Counted from the first letter of the stretch, positions 25,187 to 34,176 are shown. The stretch: 64,000 nt of DNA from Amycolatopsis japonica (GCF_000732925.1 NZ_CP008953.1:248001-312000), one strand, 5' to 3'. Numbers and translations are program-made. The notes: generated from the letters alone by a model not told the origin.

Positions 25187-26321
25187 GCCTGGCCGCCTGA
25201 CGCGTCAGGTGGGCACGCTCGGCCAGGTCGGCCGCCTTGCCCGCGGCCTCGCCGTACAGCCGCGCCGCGGTCTCCAGGTCGCCGTCGCGCTCGTGGAGGT
25301 ATGCCGCCACAGCCGCGTACCTCGGCAATGAATCGTCCAGTTCCGCGAGCGCGGCCAGGCCCGCGCGCGGTCCGTCCGCCTCGCCGACGGCGACCGCGCG
25401 GTTGAGCCGGACGACCGGGCTGCCGGTCAGCCGCGCGAGTTCGTCGTACCACTCGACGATCTGCACCCAGTCGGTCTCCGCCGCGGTGCGCGCGTCGGCG
25501 TGGAGCGCCGCGATGGCGGCCTGCGCCTGGAACTCGCCCAGCCTGTCGCGGGCCAGCGCGGCTTGCAGGATCTCGACGCCGTCGGCGATCAGACGCGTGT
25601 CCCATACGCCACGGTCCTGATCGGCGAGCGGCACCAGTTCGCCGTCGGCCGCCGTCCGCGCGGCGCGCCGGGCGTGGTGGAGCAGCATGAGGGCGAGCAG
25701 TCCGGCGACCTCGGGATGGTCGATCGAGGCGAAGAGCCGCCGGGTGAGCCGGATGGCTTCGGCGGCGAGGTCGACGTCGCCCGAGTAGCCCTCGTTGAAC
25801 ACGAGATACAGCACGCGGAGCACGGTGGAGACGTCGCCTGCCTGGTCGAAACGCACTCCTGAGACGGTGCGCTTGGCCCGGCTGATGCGCTGCGCCATGG
25901 TCGCTTCGGGCACCAGGTACGCCTGGGCGATCTGGCGCGTGGTGAGCCCGCCGACGGCGCGCAGGGTGAGCGCGACCGCCGAAGACGGCGTCAGCGACGG
26001 GTGGGCGCACAGGAAGTAGAGCTGCAGCGTGTCGTCCACCGCGGGAGCGGGCCCCGGGGCGGGCTCGTCGTCGACGAGGTCTTCGCGACGGCGGCGGGCG
26101 GCGTCGGACCGTGCCATACCGAGGAACTTGCGCCAGGCGACGGTGACGAGCCAGCCCTTGGGATCGTCCGGCCGGTCGCCGGGCCAGACGCGGACGGCCT
26201 CGATCAGCGCCTCCTGGACGGCGTCCTCGGCCGACGCGAAGTCGGCTCCGCGGCGGACGAGGATCCCGAGGACGTTCGGCGTGAGGCTCCGGAGCAGGGC
26301 CTCGTCCAGTTCGGTGGTCAC
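25176..26321 (-). CDS. ECF42-type RNA polymerase sigma factor
   Basis: A 381-residue sigma factor of the large ECF42 type. The sigma-2 region is near residues 15-80 (FASAEDAVQEALIEAVRVWP) and sigma-4 near 120-170 (LTTRQIAQAYLVPEATMAQR). A ~200-residue helical C-terminal extension follows (YLVFNEGYSGD and RLNRAVAVGEADGP are hallmark segments). The GTG at 26321 overlaps the DGPF stop by 4 bp, so the two are translationally coupled. ECF42 factors lack an anti-sigma factor and pair with DGPF proteins; the C-terminal extension is implicated in their control. Confidence 0.92.
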   Translation of the reverse strand: MTTELDEALLRSLTPNVLGILVRRGADFASAEDAVQEALIEAVRVWPGDRPDDPKGWLVTVAWRKFLGMARSDAARRRREDLVDDEPAPGPAPAVDDTLQLYFLCAHPSLTPSSAVALTLRAVGGLTTRQIAQAYLVPEATMAQRISRAKRTVSGVRFDQAGDVSTVLRVLYLVFNEGYSGDVDLAAEAIRLTRRLFASIDHPEVAGLLALMLLHHARRAARTAADGELVPLADQDRGVWDTRLIADGVEILQAALARDRLGEFQAQAAIAALHADARTAAETDWVQIVEWYDELARLTGSPVVRLNRAVAVGEADGPRAGLAALAELDDSLPRYAAVAAYLHERDGDLETAARLYGEAAGKAADLAERAHLTRQAARLRK

Positions 26322-26725
26322 TCCGTGACGACGAGCGGCTCGCCCTGCAACGGACGCAGTTCGAGCCATTCGTGGATCGGCTTCCCACCCGCTCCCGGGG
26401 CGGCCGACAGCTCACCCGCGAGTTCGAGCGCCCGCTCGTAGCTGTCGACGTCGATGATCATGAAACCGGCGATGAGGTCCTTGGTCTCGGCGAACGGGCC
26501 GTCGGTGACCGGCGGTTTGCCCTCTCCGTCGTAACGGACGAAGGTGCCTTCGGGCGCGAGAGCCTGCTCTCCGACGTACTCGCCGGTCTCCACGAGCCGG
26601 GTCGCGAAATCCCTCATGTAGTCGATGTGCGCCGTGATCTCCTCCGGCGCCCATTGCTCCATCGGGATGTCGTTCACCGCCGCCGGAGCGCCGCGGTAGT
26701 GCTTGAGCAGCAGGTACTTGGGCAT
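26318..26725 (-). CDS. DGPF/YCII-domain protein, partner of ECF42
   Basis: A 135-residue YCII-fold protein (MPKYLLLKHYRG) bearing the name-giving DGPF motif in VTDGPFAETKDLIAGF at about residues 73-88. It overlaps the ECF42 sigma gene in the conserved DGPF-ECF42 arrangement. Such proteins are usual targets and partners of the sigma factor. Their biochemical activity is not established. Confidence 0.93.
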   Translation of the reverse strand: MPKYLLLKHYRGAPAAVNDIPMEQWAPEEITAHIDYMRDFATRLVETGEYVGEQALAPEGTFVRYDGEGKPPVTDGPFAETKDLIAGFMIIDVDSYERALELAGELSAAPGAGGKPIHEWLELRPLQGEPLVVTE

Positions 26726-26828
26726 GCCGGAAGGGTAGCGGCAGACTGCCGGTCCTTCTGCCTGGTCGGCTGAGACATCCGACCTCTAGCGTCTTTTTCG
26801 CGTTCCTCCATCGCGAAAGGAAGAGCCC

Positions 26829-28553
26829 TTGTCCAAGGCGAAACGGCGAACCGCCTGCCTGCTCGTGACCATCGGTCTCGGCTGTGGCCTGCTCACCGGA
26901 GAAGCGGTCGCCTCCGAGGTGGCCCCGGCCCCGCTCGCTCCAGCCGTCGCCCAAGCGCTGATCGCCGCGAACCCGGTGGTCTGCGAGGGCGACGGGGTTT
27001 CCGGCAAACGTGTCGAGCTGGTGTACGTCCGTGAGGCCGGCCAGCCCGACCGGTACGCGACCGTCGCGCCGTCCCTGCGCGCCTACGCGTCCGGGATCGA
27101 CGATTCGTTCAACGACAGCGCCGCCGCGACCGGCGGCAGCAGGCATCTCCGCTACGTGACGACCGCGGGCGCGGGCTGCCAGGTCGCCGTCGCGAATCTC
27201 GTGGTGCCCGACGGCACGTATCTGTCCGGCGCCATCCGCGACCGCGCCATCCAGGCCGGTTTCTTCAACGCGGACCGCGACTACATGCTGTTCTCCGACA
27301 ACCCGCACACCTGCGCGGGCACGTGGGGCGACAGCGACGACCAGCCCGGCCCGGCCAACGCCTTCAACAACGGCAGGCACTACACGGAGATCGCCGTCCC
27401 CTGCTGGGGCGTCAACGCCGCCGCCCACGAACTGGGCCACATGCTCGGCGCGGTTCTGCCGGGCGCCCCGCACTATCAGGGCGGCGGGCACTGCTCCCAG
27501 GAATGGGATCTGATGTGTTACGGCGACACGCAGTCCTTCGACTGCACGGAACGCGACTTCGACCGGCTGCTGGACTGCGGCAACGACGACTACTTCAGCA
27601 CGAACCCCACGCCGGGCAGCTGGCTCGCGACGCATTGGAACGTCGCGAACAGCGCCTTCCTGATCAAGAAGGACACGCCCGACAACGACGACGGCCACGC
27701 CAGGGGCGGGAAGACCTACGTCATCACCGGTGCGAGTGGTAACGCCATCGACGTCGTGGGCTCGTCGACCGGCGGCCTCGTCAACCTCAGCCATCGGCCG
27801 CGGACCGACACCATGAGCCAGAAGTGGGTCCTGGGATACAACACCGGGCTTCAGCTGGTGAACGCCAACAGTCAGCTGTGCGCCGACAGCGCCCAGAGCG
27901 GGACGGCGCCGGGAACGCCGATCCTGCAGTACAACTGCAACGGCCAGAACGGTATGCGGTGGGCGTTCCAGCCGCTCGGCAACGGCAAGGTGGCGATCTT
28001 CAACTACCTGACCGGTTACGCGATCACCGACGGCGGCACGTACCCGGCGCCTCTGGTCCAGCAGCCCTACACCGGGGCGGCCAACCAGCAGTGGACGCTG
28101 AACCCCGTCGCCGATCCAGGCCCCCAGGCGGGCAAGAAGTACTACTTGACCGTCGCCACCAACGGAAACAGCGCGGCGGTCGTCGACGGCTCGTCGTCGG
28201 CGGGCGCGAAGATCACCCATGTGGCCAGGCAGAACGACAACGGCCAGAAGTGGCGGCTCACCGACGCGGGCGGCGGGTACTGGAAGATTTCCAACGAGCG
28301 GAGCGGTCAGTGCCTGCGGCCGGTCTCCGGCAGCACCGCGGAGGGCGCGCAGTTCGAGCAGACGCATTGCGGCTCCGCCACCGACCAGCAGTGGAAGCTG
28401 TTGCGGAGCGCCGACATGCGCTACGGACTGGTGAACCGGGCGAGCAAGCTGGCGGTGCGGCAGATCAACAACGGCACGGCTTCGCTGCTGGAGCAGCGGC
28501 CGTTCCTGGGCGGCCGTAGCGACGAGACGGTCTGGGCACTGGTACCCGCGTGA
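26829..28553 (+). CDS. Secreted zincin metalloprotease with C-terminal ricin-type lectin repeats
   Basis: A 574-residue exported protein. The signal peptide (residues 1-~29) is followed by a catalytic domain with NAAAHELGHMLG at about residues 198-209, an HExxH zincin motif (HELGH). Further His and Cys residues follow (HYQGGGHCSQEWDLMCYGD). Residues ~298-574 form two ricin B-type modules with QxW repeats (SQKWVL, NQQWTL, GQKWRL, DQQWKL). It probably digests proteins near a glycan surface. The TTG start at 26829 is supported by AAAGGAAG upstream. A terminator hairpin follows. Confidence 0.85.
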   Translation: MSKAKRRTACLLVTIGLGCGLLTGEAVASEVAPAPLAPAVAQALIAANPVVCEGDGVSGKRVELVYVREAGQPDRYATVAPSLRAYASGIDDSFNDSAAATGGSRHLRYVTTAGAGCQVAVANLVVPDGTYLSGAIRDRAIQAGFFNADRDYMLFSDNPHTCAGTWGDSDDQPGPANAFNNGRHYTEIAVPCWGVNAAAHELGHMLGAVLPGAPHYQGGGHCSQEWDLMCYGDTQSFDCTERDFDRLLDCGNDDYFSTNPTPGSWLATHWNVANSAFLIKKDTPDNDDGHARGGKTYVITGASGNAIDVVGSSTGGLVNLSHRPRTDTMSQKWVLGYNTGLQLVNANSQLCADSAQSGTAPGTPILQYNCNGQNGMRWAFQPLGNGKVAIFNYLTGYAITDGGTYPAPLVQQPYTGAANQQWTLNPVADPGPQAGKKYYLTVATNGNSAAVVDGSSSAGAKITHVARQNDNGQKWRLTDAGGGYWKISNERSGQCLRPVSGSTAEGAQFEQTHCGSATDQQWKLLRSADMRYGLVNRASKLAVRQINNGTASLLEQRPFLGGRSDETVWALVPA

Positions 28554-28557
28554 CGCG

Positions 28558-28590
28558 AAGCGCCCCAGGTCGGTCGGCCTGGGGCGCTTT
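28558..28590 (+). terminator. Rho-independent terminator after the ricin-domain protease
   Basis: A 12-bp perfect stem, AAGCGCCCCAGG (28558-28569) with CCTGGGGCGCTT (28578-28589), has an 8-nt loop and is followed by a T-rich stretch. It ends 12 bp before the tRNA-Ser gene on the other strand. Confidence 0.8.
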
Positions 28591-28601
28591 CGTTTCAAGA
28601 C

Positions 28602-28690
28602 TGGCGGTAGCGGTGGGATTCGAACCCACGGAGGACAGAGCCCTCGCATGTTTTCAAGACATGTTCCTTCGGCCGCTCGGACACGCTACC
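28602..28690 (-). tRNA. tRNA-Ser (anticodon UGA)
   Basis: Read on the minus strand, the acceptor stem GGTAGCG pairs with CGCTACC, followed by G and an encoded CCA. The anticodon loop CTTGAAA (anticodon complement at 28654-28656) reads UCA codons. A long variable arm and the T-loop GGTTCGAATCC are typical of class II serine tRNA. 89 nt including CCA. Confidence 0.95.
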
Positions 28691-28785
28691 GCTGTCGAGG
28701 GTATCCGACGGGGCTTTGCCTTAATGCTTCGGATCTAGTCGAAGCGCAGCTTTCCGTTGAGGGTGGTGGCGGGGGCATGGATGGA

Positions 28786-29151
28786 CTAGTCGAAGTCCCA
28801 GTCGGTCAGGATGCCCACGAAGATGACGCCGATCAGGATCAGCACGATGACGGCGACGCCGATGTAGCCGATGATGATCGCCGCGAGCGCCATCCCCTGG
28901 CCGCCCGCTTCCCCGCGTTTGGCCTTGGAATGCGCGATATGCCCCATGATGACGCCGGCGATCGACGGCAGCCCGCTGCACGCGACGAGACTGGCGATCG
29001 ACACGACCAGCGCCGCGATCGCGAGCCCTTGTTCCTGCGGCGGCGGCATCGCCGGGCCGTATCCGTAACCCGGTTGCTGGTACGGCTGCCCGTACGGAGG
29101 TTGCTGGCCGTAGGGCTGCTGCTGACCGTAGGGGTCTTGCGGGTATGTCAC
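28786..29151 (-). CDS. DUF4190 family small membrane protein
   Basis: A 121-residue protein. The N-terminus (~1-40) is a Pro/Gln/Tyr/Gly-rich disordered tail (YGQQQPYGQQPPYGQP). Two TM helices follow (LAIAALVVSIASLVAC and MALAAIIIGYIGVAVIVLIL), with the intervening motif GVIMGHIAHSKAKR, the DUF4190 hallmark. The function is unknown. The ATG at 29151 begins the low-complexity tail. Confidence 0.85.
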   Translation of the reverse strand: MTYPQDPYGQQQPYGQQPPYGQPYQQPGYGYGPAMPPPQEQGLAIAALVVSIASLVACSGLPSIAGVIMGHIAHSKAKRGEAGGQGMALAAIIIGYIGVAVIVLILIGVIFVGILTDWDFD

Positions 29152-29174
29152 CCGCTAACCGTAACCGCCTGAGC

Positions 29175-29462
29175 TCAGGATGCCTGGCTCTTCGCGGCCT
29201 TCGCCGCGATTCGCGCCTGGACCTCGGGACGGCGCAACGGCGGCACCTTCGCCGGCGGCTGACGGCGCTCGGGCAGTTCGGCCAGCAGCCGCCGGGTGAT
29301 GGCGGTGACCTCGGCGACGGCGGCCTCGAACGGCTCACGGGTGGCGTCGGAAAGGCTCTGCACCCCGGACACCTTGCGGACGTATTGGCGGGCGGCGGCC
29401 TCGATCTCGTCCGGCGTCGCCGCCGGTTCCAGGCCTCGTAGCGTGGTGATGTTCCGGCACAT
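29175..29462 (-). CDS. DUF2277 family protein
   Basis: A 95-residue soluble protein starting MCRNITTLRGLEPAATPDEI, the characteristic opening of DUF2277, with the helical body QYVRKVSGVQSLSDA. The start is set at the ATG at 29462 because the family begins there; the frame stays open to 29510. The function is unknown. It lies 23 bp upstream of the DUF4190 gene on the same strand, so co-transcription is possible. Confidence 0.88.
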   Translation of the reverse strand: MCRNITTLRGLEPAATPDEIEAAARQYVRKVSGVQSLSDATREPFEAAVAEVTAITRRLLAELPERRQPPAKVPPLRRPEVQARIAAKAAKSQAS

Positions 29463-29575
29463 GCCCCGATCGTACGTCCGCCCACCGACGTTTCCGAGTG
29501 CTCCGATCACACAGTCGGTTAGAAGGTGCCGTGGTTCGTTGACGCCGAAAAACGCGTTTGGGCACCCTCGGCGGA

Positions 29576-30529
29576 GTGCCCCTCAGACCTCGCTCTCTTC
29601 GCCGTGCGCCCGTCGAGCCGACCCCCGAACCGGCCGAACCTTCCCCGATACCGGAACAGATCTGGCAGCGCGTCCCGATCGACGCCCTGATCGACCTGGT
29701 CACCGAGATCTTCACCGCGCACGACCTGCCCTGGTCGCGGGCCAGGATGGCCGCCGAGGCGTTGTGCCACGGCGATCTCACCGGAACGCCGGAATCCGGT
29801 GTCGCCGAACTGACCCGGCTGTATCTGCCGATGCTGACCAACGGGATGGTGCGGCCGAGGGCCGAACCGCTGATGATCGCCGACCGCGGCGCCGCCGCCC
29901 TGATCGACTACCGCCGCGCGCCGGGCCTGTGGGCCGTCGGCGACGCGATGGACCGGGCGGTGTCCCGGGCTGGCCGGTACGGCGTCGGGCTCATGTCGGT
30001 GCGCGGCGTCGGGCCGTTCGGCAGCGCCGGGCATCATGCCGCGAGGGCGTTGCCGCACACCATGATCGGACTCGTCATGGCGGCGGGCGGGGAGCGCGGG
30101 ACGGCCGCGAACCCGCTCGGTATGGCCGCCCCCGCCGGTGCGTACCCCGAATTCGTCCTCGACTTGAACACGCTGGGAGACGTCGACGGCGCGGGCAGCG
30201 CCGCGATCGCCGGCTTCGCCCTGCTGGTGGAGATCTTCGCCGGGGTGCTGTCGGGCGTCGGCGACCACGACCACGACACCGGCCTGATGGTGATGGCCAT
30301 CGCGCCGACGACGCTGCGCAGCGCAGACGGGTTCTACAAGGCGGCGAGCGCGTTGTTCGGCAGCCTGCTCGGCTGGGAGGGCGGCACCCCGGTCCGCTAT
30401 CCGGGCTGGCGGGAGGCGCAGTACCTCGAACAGTGCCAGGCGCTGGGTGTCCCGCTGAACGAGCCGGTGCACCGCGAACTGGAAGAACTCGCGAAGGCGT
30501 TGCGCCTGGCGCCGCTGCAGGGGCGTTAG
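29576..30529 (+). CDS. Ldh-family (malate/L-lactate dehydrogenase type 2) oxidoreductase
   Basis: A protein of about 317 residues of the MDH2/YbiC-type NAD(P)-dependent dehydrogenase family, with SVRGVGPFGSAGHHAARAL and ANPLGMAAPA at the cofactor and substrate region (about residues 150-195). The family includes malate, L-sulfolactate and ureidoglycolate dehydrogenases; nothing here picks one. The usual segment near the catalytic His appears altered and the C-terminus is short, so activity is uncertain. The GTG at 29576 is the likely start. Its tail overlaps the S4 protein by 4 bp. Confidence 0.75.
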   Translation: MPLRPRSLRRAPVEPTPEPAEPSPIPEQIWQRVPIDALIDLVTEIFTAHDLPWSRARMAAEALCHGDLTGTPESGVAELTRLYLPMLTNGMVRPRAEPLMIADRGAAALIDYRRAPGLWAVGDAMDRAVSRAGRYGVGLMSVRGVGPFGSAGHHAARALPHTMIGLVMAAGGERGTAANPLGMAAPAGAYPEFVLDLNTLGDVDGAGSAAIAGFALLVEIFAGVLSGVGDHDHDTGLMVMAIAPTTLRSADGFYKAASALFGSLLGWEGGTPVRYPGWREAQYLEQCQALGVPLNEPVHRELEELAKALRLAPLQGR

Positions 30530-30744
30530 CCCAGGACGACGCGGCCGCCTTCGCCGCCGACCTCCACGACGTCGCCGTTCGTCAGCTGACGGCCGCGCCG
30601 GACCTCCACCTCGCCGTTGACCGTGACCTCTTCGGCGTCGAGGAGGTCTTTGGCGTGCGATCCGTCTTCGGCCAGGTTGGCCAGTTTGAGGAACTGGCCG
30701 AGGCGGATCGGTTCACCGGTGATCGGGACGTCGTGGATGCTCAT
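30526..30744 (-). CDS. S4-domain RNA-binding protein (YbcJ-like)
   Basis: A 72-residue protein that is essentially a single S4 RNA-binding fold: IRLGQFLKLANLAEDGSHAK, then LLDAEEVTVNGEVEVRRGRQL and GDVVEV. Small stand-alone S4 proteins are thought to act in RNA or ribosome handling. The ATG at 30744 gives the family's normal length. Confidence 0.9.
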   Translation of the reverse strand: MSIHDVPITGEPIRLGQFLKLANLAEDGSHAKDLLDAEEVTVNGEVEVRRGRQLTNGDVVEVGGEGGRVVLG

Positions 30745-30751
30745 GGGGAGA

Positions 30752-31513
30752 TCATCCCCGTGTGTCCATTTTCCGGTACAAGGTGGCGACGTCGGTGTCG
30801 AAGTAGCTGCTGTAGGACGTGTCCGGATCGTCCCCGCCGTAGAGGTAGCCGCCGATCACACCGACGACGGTGCCGAGTCCGGTCTTCGGGTCGGGGTCGA
30901 CCACCCACGGGCCGCCGCTGGTGCCGGTCGTGAAGCCGGGACACGCGACGCGCATCTGGTAGGTGTCGGCCTGGGCGCTGGTGCCGTGGCAGACGACCGG
31001 CGCCTCCCGTTCGTCGGGATACCCGGTCAGGGTGATCGGGTGGTCGAATCCGCCGCCGGTCAGCAGGGTGTTGGCGCCCGTGACGCTTTCGAGGGTCTTC
31101 GTGGTGCCCGCCTGGCGGGCGGTCGCGAACCCCACGTCGAGGTCCGGATCGGAGGAATCCGCCCAGCCGTCGGGCACCTGCGGATCGGAGACTTCCCAGT
31201 AGCCGTACGGCGCGACACCGTCGTGGTAGCCGGGTGCGAACGAGATCCCCGTCGCGTACTCGCCGCCTTCGCCGTCGTGCAGGCAATGCGCCGCCGTGAG
31301 CAGGAGGTCGCCGGGGGCGCTGTGGACGACGCTGGCCGTGCAGAAATGCGTTCCGTCCAGGAAGAGCGCGCCGATCGCGGGATTGGTCTCCGGTGCCGCG
31401 GGAGTGGCCGCCACCGTCGCGGGGACGGCGCCGTCTTCGGTCGCGGCGGGATCCGACGCGGCGGAACAACCGGACAGAACGACACAGAGCACGAGCAACA
31501 GGGCGCGGCGCAT
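30752..31513 (-). CDS. Lipoprotein trypsin-like serine protease
   Basis: A 253-residue protein with signal peptide MRRALLLVLCVVLSGC, lipobox LSGC and lipid Cys at 16. A Thr/Ala/Pro linker leads to a chymotrypsin-fold domain. The catalytic triad is visible as His in LLTAAHCLH, Asp in DPDLDVGFA and Ser in TGTSGGPWV. It is probably an outer-surface protease of the S1/V8-like type. It ends 7 bp before the S4 gene, which follows it on the same strand. Confidence 0.88.
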   Translation of the reverse strand: MRRALLLVLCVVLSGCSAASDPAATEDGAVPATVAATPAAPETNPAIGALFLDGTHFCTASVVHSAPGDLLLTAAHCLHDGEGGEYATGISFAPGYHDGVAPYGYWEVSDPQVPDGWADSSDPDLDVGFATARQAGTTKTLESVTGANTLLTGGGFDHPITLTGYPDEREAPVVCHGTSAQADTYQMRVACPGFTTGTSGGPWVVDPDPKTGLGTVVGVIGGYLYGGDDPDTSYSSYFDTDVATLYRKMDTRG

Positions 31514-31620
31514 CGCCTTCCTTTCGCTCGTCCACGGCTGTCCGGGTACAGATCACCATAAGTGGGGTACGAACACAGCCCGAATCGATCAACGCACAGC
31601 AAGCTCACAGCCGTAGTATG

Positions 31621-31637
31621 TGTTACCTCCGGTAACA
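31621..31637. promoter_or_regulatory. Candidate TetR-type operator upstream of the SDR gene
   Basis: A perfect inverted repeat, TGTTACC-TCC-GGTAACA (7-bp arms, 3-bp spacer), ends 22 bp before the SDR start at 31660. Size and symmetry resemble TetR-family operators. No regulator gene is adjacent, so the binding protein is unknown. Confidence 0.5.
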
Positions 31638-31659
31638 GTCGAGCGGGTTGGAGCGGGGT

Positions 31660-32484
31660 ATGAAGTCGTTCACGGACAAGGTCGTGGTGATCACGGGCGC
31701 GGGCTCGGGGATCGGCAAGGCGCTCGCGATCGAGCTCGCCGGTCGGGGCGCCAGGCTGGCGCTCTCCGACGTCGACGCCGTCCGCGCGGCCGGCACCGTC
31801 GCGGAGTGCGAGAAGGCGGGCGCGACCGCGAAGGCGTACGAGCTCGACGTCGCCGACCGTGACGCCGTACTCGCGCACGCCGAGGAGGTCGCCGTCGATT
31901 TCGGCGGCGCCAACGTCGTGGTGAACAACGCCGGGGTCGCGCTCGGTGCCACGGTCGAGGAAATGACCTGGGACGACTACGACTGGCTGATGGGGATCAA
32001 TCTCGGCGGCGTGGTCAACGGTACGAAAGCGTTTCTGCCGCAGGTGATCGCTTCGGGTGACGGGCACATCGTCAACCTTTCGAGTGTGTTCGGCTTCATC
32101 GGCGTGCCCACGCAGAGCGCATACAACGCCGCGAAATTCGCGGTGCGGGGGTTCACCGAGGCGCTGCGGCAGGAAATGCTGATCGCCCGGCATCCGGTCA
32201 AGGTCAGCTGCGTGCATCCCGGTGGCATCAAGACGAATATCGCCCGTGACGCGCGGGGTGGCGCCGAGCGGGACATCGACAAAGCCGCCGAGGGATTCGA
32301 AAAGATCGCGAGGACGACGCCGGAGAAGGCCGCGCAGACCATCGTCCGCGGTATCGAACGGGGGACGGCGCGGATCCTGATCGGTCCGGACGCGTACGCC
32401 ATCGACGCGATTCCCCGCGTGCTCGGCTCCTTTTACCAGCGGCCGCTCGCGCTGTTGGGGCGCTTGGGAATGCGGAATCTCTGA
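31660..32484 (+). CDS. Short-chain dehydrogenase/reductase
   Basis: A 274-residue classical SDR. The cofactor motif VVITGAGSGIGKA is at residue ~9, NNAGVAL at ~88, the catalytic Ser in NLSSVFG, and the YxxxK pair in SAYNAAKFAVRG at about 160. An Asp after beta-2 (ALSDVD) favours NAD(H). The substrate is unknown; relatives act on lipids and xenobiotics. GAGCGGGG precedes the ATG. The 31621 palindrome suggests local repressor control. Confidence 0.9.
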   Translation: MKSFTDKVVVITGAGSGIGKALAIELAGRGARLALSDVDAVRAAGTVAECEKAGATAKAYELDVADRDAVLAHAEEVAVDFGGANVVVNNAGVALGATVEEMTWDDYDWLMGINLGGVVNGTKAFLPQVIASGDGHIVNLSSVFGFIGVPTQSAYNAAKFAVRGFTEALRQEMLIARHPVKVSCVHPGGIKTNIARDARGGAERDIDKAAEGFEKIARTTPEKAAQTIVRGIERGTARILIGPDAYAIDAIPRVLGSFYQRPLALLGRLGMRNL

Positions 32485-32622
32485 GAAAGCGGAAGCCACT
32501 GAACGGAGTAACCCTCCGTGGTCCGGACGGCTCGGGATAACTCGATCGGGGTGCGTTACTTACGGCGGCGTCGGAAATGCACCACAATGCTCAAGTTCGT
32601 GATTCCCCTTCCGGAGGTCCCC

Positions 32623-33264
32623 ATGCCGCGCGCCGCCCAGCGCCGTACGCCGACCGATGCCGCGCTCTCCGTCGAGACGGCGGAGTTGCTGGACCGGACC
32701 GGGATCATCGCGGCGAGCCTGCCGAAACGGCGGCGCAGCCCGGAGAACGAACCCGTGCCCGAGCCGATGCCGGTACGGCCCCCGGTCTGCGAACCGGTGG
32801 TGGACAAGGATCTCCGCCCCAAGGCCGTCGTCATCCATCGCCGTGCCCGGTCCTGGCTCGTCGGCGGGGCGGGGGTGGCGCTGCTCGCGATCGGCTGGTT
32901 CGCCGGCACCTTCAGCTACCAGCCTGCCGACGACACCGCCTTGCCCGAGCAGCCGTTGCCCGCCGTGGCGACCCAGCAGGCGGCGCCGCCGGTCGCGCAG
33001 CCCGCGCCGCAGGCCGCGCCGGTGACCGTTTACGTCCCGGTCACCGTGAAGCAGCAAGCGCCCGCGACGAAGAAGAAGCCCGTCAAGGAACGCGTCGTCG
33101 CCCTCCCGCCCGCCGAGACCCGGTCGCCGGAGCAGCCGCGCACCGACCTCGGCTCGCGCGACAAGGCCACGCAGGACATCCGGAGCATGATGGACCCCGT
33201 CGTGGCGAGTTCCCTCGCGATGCAGATGGCGCAGGGAATGGTGAGTTACGGCTACGGCCGCTGA
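32623..33264 (+). CDS. Hypothetical single-pass membrane protein
   Basis: A 213-residue protein. The cytoplasmic N-terminus is basic and Pro-rich (~1-85; SLPKRRRSPENEPVPEPMP). One TM helix follows (WLVGGAGVALLAIGWFAGTF, about 86-105), then a Pro/Ala/Gln-rich outer stalk and a basic segment (KKKPVKERVV). A Met-rich C-terminus reads SLAMQMAQGMVSYGYGR. GGAGG at 32612-32616 supports the ATG at 32623. I recognise no family. Its tail overlaps the LysR gene by 13 bp. Confidence 0.65.
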   Translation: MPRAAQRRTPTDAALSVETAELLDRTGIIAASLPKRRRSPENEPVPEPMPVRPPVCEPVVDKDLRPKAVVIHRRARSWLVGGAGVALLAIGWFAGTFSYQPADDTALPEQPLPAVATQQAAPPVAQPAPQAAPVTVYVPVTVKQQAPATKKKPVKERVVALPPAETRSPEQPRTDLGSRDKATQDIRSMMDPVVASSLAMQMAQGMVSYGYGR

Positions 33265-34106
33265 CCCGTCAGCGCGGCGGCCAGCGCCGAGCCCTCGCCG
33301 GGATCCCCGTGCACGAGTTCGGTGCGATGCACCACACGCGGCGAGGACAGGGAAAGCGCGCTCACGCCGGTGATGACGTCCGCCGGGAGCAGCGCCAGTC
33401 CCTGACCGGCGGCGACCAGGCCCAGCAGACCGCGGACGTCGGTCCCGGTGTAGCGCAGCCGACCGCGGAATCCGTCGGTCGAAGCGAACTTTCTCAAACG
33501 TTCCAACGGAATCGCCGTATCCGGCGCGTCGATCCACGCCGCGTCGGCGAGTTCGGCGAGCCGGACCGCCCGACCCGCCATCGGATGGCCGTCGGGCACC
33601 GCGACCGCGAGCGGGCGTTCGCCGACGACGGTGGTGGTGAGCGGGCCGAAGTCCGGCAGCGGGAGCGGATCGCTCGGCGCGGTCATCCCGTCGACGAGGC
33701 CGAGGTCGAGTGAGCCCGTCGCGACCTCCGTCAGGACGTCTTCGCGGCCCAGGACGCGCAATTCGGTGCCACGACGCGCGGCCGCGGCGACTTCGGCGGT
33801 GAGCGACAGCGGAGTGAGCCCGAGGATGACCCGTCCGTTGGGAGCCGCGGTGAGCCGGGCGAGGTCCGCGCGGGCGGCGTCGAGCCGGGTCAGCAGCGGC
33901 CCGGCGTGTTCGAGGAGCCGTTCCCCGGCGCGCGTCGGGGCGACCGGCCGCCGGGTGAGCAGCGCGGTGCCGAGGTCCTGTTCGAGCGCGGCGATGTGCT
34001 GGGAGATCGCGGATTGCGTGTAGCCGAGGTCGCGGGCCGCCCGCGAGAACGAGCCGCCGCGGGCCACCGTCACGAAGGTGCGGAGCAGATGAGTCTCCAT
34101 GGTCAT
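33252..34106 (-). CDS. LysR family transcriptional regulator
   Basis: A 284-residue protein with N-terminal winged HTH (LLRTFVTVARGGSFSRAARD, then LGYTQSAISQHIAALEQDLG). A periplasmic-binding-like effector domain follows from ~90. It is divergent from the amidotransferase-like gene at 34177, and the ~70-bp gap is the probable site of regulation, in the usual LysR layout. The effector is unknown. Confidence 0.92.
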   Translation of the reverse strand: MTMETHLLRTFVTVARGGSFSRAARDLGYTQSAISQHIAALEQDLGTALLTRRPVAPTRAGERLLEHAGPLLTRLDAARADLARLTAAPNGRVILGLTPLSLTAEVAAAARRGTELRVLGREDVLTEVATGSLDLGLVDGMTAPSDPLPLPDFGPLTTTVVGERPLAVAVPDGHPMAGRAVRLAELADAAWIDAPDTAIPLERLRKFASTDGFRGRLRYTGTDVRGLLGLVAAGQGLALLPADVITGVSALSLSSPRVVHRTELVHGDPGEGSALAAALTGQRP

Positions 34107-34176
34107 CAGTATCGCTTATGGAGACAGCAAGGATCATCGTTGGCGCTGAACTCGGTTCGCGGGTCAGGATGACCGC

